A stretch of 9,052 nucleotides of DNA from Candidatus Limimorpha equi (GTDB taxonomy: Bacteria; Bacteroidota; Bacteroidia; Bacteroidales; F082): the NCBI GenBank assembly GCA_018065885.1, contig JAGHSL010000296.1:1-9052 (forward strand). Reading direction: 5' to 3'. Position numbers and translations under genes: made by a program. Of the stretch, positions 5,238 through 9,052 are shown piece by piece (position 1 is the stretch's first letter; each line of letters opens with the position of its first letter). Below the pieces are notes generated by a model. The model saw nothing but the letters and a program-made list of their open reading frames with translations, made no database searches and was not told the origin of the DNA.

Positions 5238-5912
5238 CTACTTCAGTTCTATGAAAAAGAGATTCAACTTATCGGAATAGTTGGTTTTGCAAAGGTCAGG
5301 CAACTGAGCATGCTTGCTGATTTTTTCAATGATTTGCATCTTTGCAGGATTTGCCTTAACCTCGTTGTTCACATTATAGGAAATGGCTCCCATGAGGAAA
5401 TCCGCAAGCTGCATCAACAAACTTTCTTCAGAGCGCATGTTCTGCACGTTGCGGAATACACCGAATCTCACATTAAGGATTTCTTTCAGTTTCCTTACTT
5501 TCAATGCACTTAAAGTATCCTTTATGTCTAAGTAAACATTGTAATGACATAACGTGTCAATGTTATAGTTCAACAACTGATAATACATCTTATAATAGAA
5601 ATCATCAAACGAAACATTAAAGTCATCACACTTTATTTTTGACTTTTCAATTCCAATGGCACGGAAACGCAAGTCGGTATCGAAAAAGTAATCTACCAAA
5701 TCAATGTAAAAACGAAGTTTTGACATTGACACATTCGACCATTTGATTTCAGCATAGAAATTATGTTTCCTTTTCAGCTCATCTATGCGTTTACAATGTC
5801 GCTTAACTTGAGGATATGCGCTACTGACCGATCCAAGAAACATGAATTTTTTATGGTCATGTTCCAAATGGCAGCTTTCATCGCAATAAATATTGAACGT
5901 CTTATTTTCCAT
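5238..5912 (-). CDS. DUF3800 domain protein
   Basis: A 224-residue DUF3800 protein, a family thought to have an RNase H-like fold. It shows the typical N-terminal YCDES motif at 9-13 (D11, E12), AEIKW at 54-58, the strand-borne YLDIKD at 127-132, and the C-terminal QLADFLMGAISY block at 168-179 with D171. These acidic positions are the ones expected to bind metal in the family, so the protein looks active. The length is usual for DUF3800. The downstream gene starts one base after the stop and encodes a putative RNase, so the two form a tight operon. In Bacteroidetes and elsewhere DUF3800 proteins occur in mobile and defence-rich loci; whether this one is toxin, effector or antitoxin cannot be told from sequence. 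Its promoter is seen at 5931-5961. Confidence 0.85.
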   Translation of the reverse strand: MENKTFNIYCDESCHLEHDHKKFMFLGSVSSAYPQVKRHCKRIDELKRKHNFYAEIKWSNVSMSKLRFYIDLVDYFFDTDLRFRAIGIEKSKIKCDDFNVSFDDFYYKMYYQLLNYNIDTLCHYNVYLDIKDTLSALKVRKLKEILNVRFGVFRNVQNMRSEESLLMQLADFLMGAISYNVNNEVKANPAKMQIIEKISKHAQLPDLCKTNYSDKLNLFFIELK

Positions 5913-5930
5913 ATCATCCTATTTTCTTTG

Positions 5931-5961
5931 CAAAAGTATATTATTCCCACAACAAATCAAA
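5931..5961 (-). promoter_or_regulatory. Promoter of the DUF3800 operon
   Basis: Read on the minus strand: TTTG (5961-5958), exactly 19 nt, then TACTTTTG (5938-5931). This is a full match to the Bacteroidetes TTTG-N19-TAnnTTTG promoter. Transcription would start near 5925, giving a leader of roughly a dozen bases before ATG 5912, with AGGA close to the start. Confidence 0.8.
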
Positions 5962-6001
5962 GCCAAACGGCTATAAGTTTACAGAACATGTCGGCACATG
6001 A

Positions 6002-6115
6002 CTTCGGTGCCAACAAAGAAAACCTACCAGCGACTGCATCAGCAACGAGGTCTACCGTCTTTGCAGCGGTGAAGAAATAAAGCTCAGGCAGCCGGAGATA
6101 AGGATGCGGAAATGA
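6002..6115 (+). pseudogene. Tail remnant B of the 4202-4573 gene family
   Basis: A 5'-truncated copy of the end of the 4202 gene family. From 6033 it reads in frame as TSDCISNEVYRLCSGEEI and then KLRQPEIRMRK to TGA 6113-6115, against SLEDYISNEVYRLCNDAEI and KFRQPEIRMRK in the intact gene. Upstream, FGANKENL (6003-6026) matches LGANKKNV but is in a different frame because about 8-10 nt are missing between the two parts. No start codon or N-terminal part remains. Many differences from the intact copy are silent or conservative, so this is the end of a diverged homologue rather than a recent duplicate. A cassette promoter begins 9 nt after its stop. Confidence 0.8.
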
Positions 6116-6123
6116 GGTTGGGG

Positions 6124-6155
6124 GTTGCAGATTGAAAATATTATTGTTACTTTTG
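6124..6155 (+). promoter_or_regulatory. Promoter of the 6182 antitoxin-like gene
   Basis: GTTG (6124-6127), 20 nt, then TACTTTTG (6148-6155). This is a near-consensus Bacteroidetes promoter. It sits just downstream of tail remnant B and about 27 nt before ATG 6182. Confidence 0.75.
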
Positions 6156-6181
6156 CAACCGAATTATTCAAAGTAAAAACT

Positions 6182-6331
6182 ATGGCAAAGCCAATTAAAG
6201 AAACTCCTATTTTGTTTGGTGATGATGCGTTACGCTTCATTGAAAGGATGGAAAGCGGACAGAAGGAAACGGAAGAAGAGCGCGAAACTCGCATTGCTGA
6301 TTACCTATTGATAAAGAGTATTTTAGCTTGA
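6182..6331 (+). CDS. Small antitoxin-like protein paired with GNAT
   Basis: A 49-residue protein of the small Bacteroidetes type usually found just upstream of a GNAT acetyltransferase. The shared features are an N-terminal IKETPILFGDDALRFIE and an acidic, helical remainder ending in a short hydrophobic segment. It resembles the 52-residue protein encoded at 7787 (IKSIPTLTGEDASRFVD), which also precedes GNAT sequence. A role as antitoxin to a GNAT toxin is inference from this arrangement. Its TGA overlaps the next ATG (TGATG), giving translational coupling. Because the partner is cut short, this antitoxin probably no longer has a functional toxin here. Confidence 0.7.
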   Translation: MAKPIKETPILFGDDALRFIERMESGQKETEEERETRIADYLLIKSILA

Positions 6332-6513
6332 TGGAACTTATCGACAGGAATAGAATTCTTTCGAACTGCAAAGTCAGAAAACTCAGCAAGGACGAATCCG
6401 TAAGTACATTCGACTGTGGAGATTCCGACCTTAATGATTTTCTCCTCAACGAAGCTTTACCATATCGAAAATCAAAACTTGCCGTCACATATATTCTTGA
6501 CGAATTGGAATGA
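6331..6513 (+). pseudogene. GNAT acetyltransferase, N-terminal 60 residues only
   Basis: The protein starts like a Bacteroidetes GNAT-family toxin: VRKLSKDESVSTFDCGDSDL, NDFLLNEALPY, then KLAVTYILDE. It stops after 60 residues, whereas the family is usually about 150-190. The acetyl-CoA-binding motif A (R/QxxGxG/A) is entirely missing, so it cannot be an active acetyltransferase. The break coincides exactly with the start of tail remnant C: the GNAT TGA (6511-6513) overlaps its first base. The truncation therefore marks a recombination junction. The N-terminus overlaps the stop of the 6182 gene, as expected for the intact pair. Confidence 0.8.
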
Positions 6514-6644
6514 TTCTCAATTTCAACGCCAGCAAAGAAAATCTAAGCGACTTGAGTGATTACATCAGCAACGAGGTTTACCGCTTTTGCAGCGGTGAGG
6601 AAATAAAGCTCCGGCAGCCGGAGATAAAACGTAAATTTCCATAA
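6513..6644 (+). pseudogene. Tail remnant C of the 4202-4573 gene family
   Basis: Forty-three uninterrupted codons equivalent to residues 82-123 of the 4202 protein. It begins ILNFNASKENLSDL (parent ILNLGANKKNVQSL), has the identical core DYISNEVYR, continues FCSGEEIKLRQPEIK and ends KRKFP before TAA 6642-6644. It has no start codon and joins directly to the truncated GNAT gene. The frame is intact although it cannot be translated on its own, which fits a recent break. The divergent spelling of many codons points to a homologue from another strain. Confidence 0.82.
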
Positions 6645-6674
6645 ATGAATCTTTAATTTCTTGCCTGTCAAATT

Positions 6675-6860
6675 ATTAACGGAAAATTAACGGTAATTTA
6701 TGTTTGCAAAAATTAGTGCCAATTCATGCGCAAGCAACTAAAATTTCTGCGTAATCAGCGCAATCAGCGGTTTTAAAAGAATCCGTATAATCCTATAAAT
6801 CTGTAGTCTTTGAAATAGCACATCCGTGCCAATCCGCCAAATCCGTGTTCGTTTTCAATC
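6675..6860. repeat. Gene-free spacer with degenerate TCNGYG-type short repeats
   Basis: No gene is seen between 6645 and 6948. ATTAACGG occurs twice near 6675-6692. Three blocks of imperfect 9-11-nt repeats follow: TCTGCGTAA, TCAGCGCAA and TCAGCGG (6746-6770); TCCGTATAA, TCCTATAAA and TCTGTAG (6782-6806); and TCCGTGCCAA, TCCGCCAAA and TCCGTGTTCG (6823-6851). From memory, such TCxGyG phrases are frequent in Bacteroidales intergenic DNA. Their role is unknown to me. Confidence 0.55.
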
Positions 6861-6896
6861 GGTGTTTCCGTTTGTTAGGTATAGGAAGTGAAAGAC

Positions 6897-6926
6897 TTGC
6901 AAAATCGGAAAATATGTGTACTTTTG
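6897..6926 (+). promoter_or_regulatory. Promoter of the antitoxin-PIN operon
   Basis: TTG (6897-6899), 19 nt, then TACTTTTG (6919-6926), a good Bacteroidetes promoter, 22 nt before ATG 6949. The surrounding 6884-6930 is repeated at 7723-7769 with three mismatches, ahead of the next cassette. Confidence 0.8.
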
Positions 6927-6948
6927 CAGTTGTTAAAATACAAACAAT

Positions 6949-7191
6949 ATGACTACAAACGCACCGACATTGAATCTTCAGTTTACATACGGTCAGTTGT
7001 TGGCTTTGGCCATGCAGCTTGATGATGAAGACCGTTTCCGTCTTTGCAGGGAATTGACACGAGGCTTGCGTTCTGAGAGCTTGAAGGCTATTCGTGAAGC
7101 ATTTCGTACCGACGAACTTGATGAAGAAACGATTATCGCCGAATGTGAAGCCGTAAGACAAAAGATGTATGAAGAACAATTCGCAAGATGA
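6949..7191 (+). CDS. Antitoxin of a PIN-type toxin-antitoxin pair
   Basis: An 80-residue hydrophilic, helical protein: LQFTYGQLLALAMQLDDEDR near the start, then RLCRELTRGLRSESL, and a strongly acidic second half (TDELDEETIIAECEAV). Size, charge and position just before a PIN toxin are those of an antitoxin. I see no clear ribbon-helix-helix or AbrB-type DNA-binding motif, so self-regulation is only presumed. Its last 23 nt overlap the first possible start of the toxin gene, indicating coupled translation. The product would bind and silence the ribonuclease. The family name is not recognised. Confidence 0.78.
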   Translation: MTTNAPTLNLQFTYGQLLALAMQLDDEDRFRLCRELTRGLRSESLKAIREAFRTDELDEETIIAECEAVRQKMYEEQFAR

Positions 7192-7603
7192 ACCCCAGAT
7201 AGTTCGGATGGTAATTGACACGAACTTGTGGATTAGTTTCCTTATTGGGAAAAAACTTGACTGCCTGTTGGAGTTACTTGATAATCCGTGGTTTGAATTG
7301 GTGTCTACGGCTCGGTTGAATGAAGAAATACTGGAAGTTTCGCGAAGACCGAAACTTCGCAAATATTTCCGTGAAGAAAATGTGCTCCTGCTGGAAGAAT
7401 GGATGAATCAGCACTTTGTAATGGTTGAAATTGATGACATCCCGAAGCGTCGTAGGGACCCTAAGGATGATTATTTGTTGGAATTGGCTGTTCGGGCGAA
7501 TGCCATTTATCTTGTGTCTGGCGACAAAGATCTCTTAGACATTGGCCAAATCAATGAATGTAGAATTATGACCGTCGCACAGTTTGAAGCCGAATGGAAA
7601 TAA
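7169..7603 (+). CDS. PIN-domain ribonuclease toxin (PIN_3-like family)
   Basis: A 144-residue PIN-domain protein of the 'putative toxin-antitoxin system toxin component, PIN family' type. The first acidic residue is D17 in VIDTNLWISFL, with E52 or E53 in the NEEILEV helix. DPKDDYLLELAV (97-108) supplies D100/D101, and LVSGDKDLL (115-123) supplies D119/D121. These are the metal-binding residues of PIN nucleases, which cleave RNA. The length is normal, so the toxin looks intact. ATG 7169 overlaps the antitoxin gene; ATG 7208 (MVIDTN) is a shorter alternative 16 nt after the antitoxin stop. It is the only toxin-antitoxin pair in this array of recognisable type with both partners complete. Confidence 0.9.
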   Translation: MKNNSQDEPQIVRMVIDTNLWISFLIGKKLDCLLELLDNPWFELVSTARLNEEILEVSRRPKLRKYFREENVLLLEEWMNQHFVMVEIDDIPKRRRDPKDDYLLELAVRANAIYLVSGDKDLLDIGQINECRIMTVAQFEAEWK

Positions 7604-7607
7604 GTGG

Positions 7608-7730
7608 AATATTTGCTTCAACACGCAAAATATTCAAAGCCATGAAGATTACATCAGCAACGAGGTTTACAGACTTTGCTGCGGTGAGGAAGTAAAATTC
7701 AGGCAGTTGAAGATATGGTTTCGGAAGTGA
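7608..7730 (+). pseudogene. Tail remnant D of the 4202-4573 gene family
   Basis: Forty codons matching the end of the 4202 protein: NICFNTQNIQSHEDYISNEV, then YRLCCGEEVKFRQLK, then IWFRK and TGA 7728-7730. It starts within 5 nt of the PIN gene stop and has no start codon. The DNA around DYISNEVY (GATTACATCAGCAACGAGG) is identical to the parent, while flanking codons differ, so this is another diverged homologue's tail. The stop codon lies inside the 47-bp promoter repeat 7723-7769. Confidence 0.82.
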
Positions 7731-7735
7731 AAGAC

Positions 7736-7765
7736 TTGCAAAATCGGATAATATGTGTATTTTAG
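7736..7765 (+). promoter_or_regulatory. Promoter of the 7787 antitoxin-like gene
   Basis: TTG (7736-7738), 19 nt, then TATTTTAG (7758-7765), one mismatch from TAnnTTTG at a conserved position. It aligns with the intact promoter 6897-6926, so this copy may be weakened. Confidence 0.65.
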
Positions 7766-7786
7766 CAGTCGAAAAAGGAAGAAATT

Positions 7787-7945
7787 ATGGCATTAGCAAT
7801 TAAATCCATACCGACACTTACAGGCGAAGACGCATCACGTTTTGTCGATGAAGCGGAAAAGGCTTCTGAAAACGCTGGCAATCTTGATTTTAGCGAAAAA
7901 ATCGCAATAGTTGTTGCTGTTCTGAAAAAAGCCAATATGATGTAG
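7787..7945 (+). CDS. Small antitoxin-like protein paired with a broken GNAT
   Basis: A 52-residue protein starting MALAIKSIPTLTGEDASRFV, acidic and helical, ending with a hydrophobic helix (EKIAIVVAVLKKANMM). It is related to the 49-residue protein at 6182 and to the small proteins that normally precede GNAT acetyltransferases in Bacteroidetes. AAGGA lies 7 nt before ATG 7787, one of the better ribosome sites in the window. The promoter sits 22 nt upstream. The gene itself is intact, but the GNAT sequence that follows is a C-terminal remnant, so the pair is dead as a toxin-antitoxin unit. Confidence 0.7.
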   Translation: MALAIKSIPTLTGEDASRFVDEAEKASENAGNLDFSEKIAIVVAVLKKANMM

Positions 7946-7952
7946 TGCTGTT

Positions 7953-8188
7953 ATGGGCATAAAGTCTTGGTTTGTTGTCTCAAATAAAACCGGATGCCGT
8001 TTCCTAATCGTTGATGCTTATAATGACAGGAATACGTTAAACTATTACGAATCAAATGGTTTTAAGTATTTGTTTTCAACAGAAAATCAAGAATACCTAT
8101 CCATTTAAGAGAAGAGGAAACGCAGGGCGAATCGCTAAAAACCCGTTTGATGTATTATGACTTGATTGAATTGACACATTTCGAATAG
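7953..8188 (+). pseudogene. GNAT acetyltransferase, C-terminal remnant with a frameshift
   Basis: From ATG 7953 the frame reads MGIKSWFVVSNKTGCRFLIV and then DAYNDRNTLNYYESNGFKYL, the typical C-terminal half of a Bacteroidetes GNAT toxin, and stops at TAA 8106-8108. The family pattern continues in another frame from 8108: REEETQGESLKTRLMYYDLI and ELTHFE to TAG 8186-8188. About 100 N-terminal residues, including the acetyl-CoA loop, are deleted and a frameshift splits the rest, so this is a pseudogene. It is not simply the missing half of the 6331 gene, because it has its own antitoxin-like gene directly upstream. Confidence 0.82.
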
Positions 8189-8189
8189 T

Positions 8190-8351
8190 CATTATTGGCG
8201 TATTGGTCAAATTGCAGGGAAGATTTCGGCTGAAATTGCCAAGGCAAAGGCTGAAACTGAATTCGAGAAATTCCGTATCATTCAAGACAGACTCTATGTC
8301 AGCGACTTTGACAGATTCTTGATGCTTGAAGAGAAAACAAAAATTGAATAA
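8190..8351 (+). pseudogene. RhuM-family protein, C-terminal fragment
   Basis: Fifty-three codons without a start read IGQIAGKISAEIAKAKAETE, FEKFRIIQDRLYVSDF and DRFLMLEEKTKIE to TAA 8349-8351. The sequence AGKIS..AK..AETEFEKFRI.QDRLY.SDFDR is the pattern I associate with the very end of Bacteroidetes RhuM (virulence/Fic-associated) proteins, normally over 300 residues. It follows the GNAT remnant by one base, so two broken genes are joined directly. The fragment cannot be functional. The family assignment is from memory and moderate. Confidence 0.6.
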
Positions 8352-8356
8352 TAAAG

Positions 8357-8388
8357 AAACAGGGTGCGTCTGATGGCGCACCCTGTTT
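8357..8388. terminator. Terminator of gcvP
   Basis: AAACAGGGTGCG (8357-8368) pairs perfectly over 12 bp with CGCACCCTGTTT (8377-8388) around an 8-nt loop. On the minus strand it is followed by a T-rich tail (TTTCTTTATTATT). It lies 23 nt beyond the gcvP stop and marks the edge between the core gene and the accessory array. Confidence 0.88.
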
Positions 8389-8411
8389 AATTATCAATCA
8401 AATTCGCTTGA

Positions 8412-9052
8412 TTATTCTGCGCAAATCTTGCAGACCAAGTTTCTGTCGCCGTATGCATCATCAATGCGTGTGACGTGTGGGAAATACTTGTCCTGAACAT
8501 CGCTCTTCATCGGGAAGCCGGCTTCTTCGCGGGTGAATGGGAATTCCCAGTTGCTGCTCATCAGCATTTCGGCTGTGTAAGGAGCGTGTGAAATGATGTT
8601 GTCGCCCTTCGGAGCCTTGCCTTCTTCGATGGCTGCGATTTCCTTGCGGATCTGGATCATGGCGTCGACGAAACGGTCGAGTTCGGCCAGAGGTTCGCTT
8701 TCGGTTGGTTCAACCATCAAAGTCTCGTGGACTGGGAATGCTACGGTTGGAGCGTGGAAACCGAAGTCCATCAAACGCTTGGCAATGTCGATAGCGGCAA
8801 CGCCCGTGGTTTTGTTGATGGCGTTGATGTCAAGAATCATTTCGTGTGCAACATGACCGTTGTTGCCGGTATAAAGGATTGGATAGTAATCCTTCAGTCT
8901 GTCCTTCAGGTAGTTTGCGTTCATAATGGCACCCATGGTAGCTTTCTTCAGACCTTCGCCGCCCAACATCTTGAGGTAGCAGTAGGTGATGGTGAGAATC
9001 TGGGCACTTCCGAAAGGACCAGCTGAAACTGCGCCCATCTGCTTTTCGCCGC
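8412..9052 (-). CDS. gcvP: Glycine dehydrogenase (decarboxylating), C-terminal part
   Basis: The last 212 residues of the P-protein of the glycine cleavage system, a pyridoxal-phosphate enzyme that decarboxylates glycine and passes the aminomethyl group to the lipoyl H-protein in the cytoplasm. Recognised from GEKQMGAVSAGPFGSAQIL, the HEMILDI strand, GFHAPTVAFPVHETLMVEPT, TESEPLAELDRF and the C-terminal ending in YPHV-type TRIDDAYGDRNLVC. The frame is open to the window edge, so the gene continues beyond 9052; the catalytic lysine lies outside the window. The stop is TAA at 8414-8412 on the minus strand. No damage is seen. It is a core gene and provides the chromosomal anchor for the accessory region to its left. 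Confidence 0.96.
   Translation of the reverse strand, partial: GEKQMGAVSAGPFGSAQILTITYCYLKMLGGEGLKKATMGAIMNANYLKDRLKDYYPILYTGNNGHVAHEMILDINAINKTTGVAAIDIAKRLMDFGFHAPTVAFPVHETLMVEPTESEPLAELDRFVDAMIQIRKEIAAIEEGKAPKGDNIISHAPYTAEMLMSSNWEFPFTREEAGFPMKSDVQDKYFPHVTRIDDAYGDRNLVCKICAE

Noticed and set aside
5763..6080. Plus-strand open frame of 105 codons
   Set aside because: It is antisense to the DUF3800 start and its end only covers tail remnant B in the wrong frame.
6699..6706. TATGTTTG, a further TAnnTTTG-like box
   Set aside because: No -33 element at 19-20 nt and no gene or hairpin downstream; probably chance in AT-rich DNA.
6793..7362. Long open frame of 189 codons on the minus strand
   Set aside because: It overlaps the well-supported antitoxin-PIN pair on the opposite strand and reads as a low-complexity shadow with no recognisable domain.
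6002..7730. CRISPR-like spaced repeats
   Set aside because: The repeats are about 115-130 nt, coding-derived, diverged and separated by whole genes; no short identical repeats with regular spacers are present.
4202..8351. Insertion sequence or integrase explaining the cassette array
   Set aside because: No transposase or integrase frame and no terminal inverted repeats were found in the interval.
8593..9026. Plus-strand open frames opposite gcvP
   Set aside because: Shadows of the gcvP coding sequence.

Overview
The window looks like a Bacteroidales chromosome (a gut or rumen Prevotellaceae or Bacteroidaceae relative is my guess). The basis is repeated promoters of the Bacteroidetes form TTTG-N19/20-TAnnTTTG, the near absence of strong Shine-Dalgarno sites, and typical Bacteroidetes accessory proteins. 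The right edge (8412-9052, minus strand) is the 3' part of the core gene gcvP, closed by a 12-bp-stem terminator. Everything to its left reads as accessory DNA.

Region 1 (1-675) has no convincing gene. It holds two diverged copies of a roughly 230-270 bp element, each opening with a TAnnTTTG box. Each carries the arms ATCGCCAA and TTGGCGAT at almost the same spacing (128 and 130 nt apart), so a structured RNA or leader is plausible. The second copy leads into the coding block.

Region 2 (676-4193, plus strand, AT-rich) is a compact set of seven genes: a DUF6140-like 72-residue protein, four small proteins that share one C-terminal domain, a Vps4/Cdc48-like AAA+ ATPase, and an acidic helical orphan. 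The four small proteins have different N-termini: a soluble helical one, an amphipathic-helix one and two single membrane anchors. The ATPase has Walker A and B, a YVG pore loop, a candidate arginine finger, an unrecognised N-terminal domain and a charged C-terminal coiled coil. My inference is that the shared domain is what the ATPase meets at the inner face of the membrane. I know of no described system with this layout, and it is the best candidate here for something new.

Region 3 (4202-8351) is a mosaic of toxin-antitoxin or defence-like cassettes. It begins with an intact gene of unknown function (4202-4573). Three diverged, 5'-truncated copies of that gene's last 35-43 codons recur at 6002-6115, 6513-6644 and 7608-7730. 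They separate the cassettes: a minus-strand DUF3800 plus putative PBECR-type RNase pair (4730-5912); a small antitoxin-like gene with a GNAT acetyltransferase cut off after 60 residues (6182-6513); an intact antitoxin plus PIN toxin pair (6949-7603); and a second antitoxin-like gene followed by a GNAT C-terminal remnant and a RhuM-like C-terminal fragment (7787-8351). Three plus-strand promoters sit only 27-32 nt after the stop codon of such a tail, or of a vestige of one. The tail therefore seems to travel with the cassettes or to serve as the homology through which they are exchanged. A short promoter-hairpin-terminator unit at 4649-4726 is either a small RNA or the orphan promoter of a lost cassette.

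All family names are recognised from sequence alone. No searches were run.
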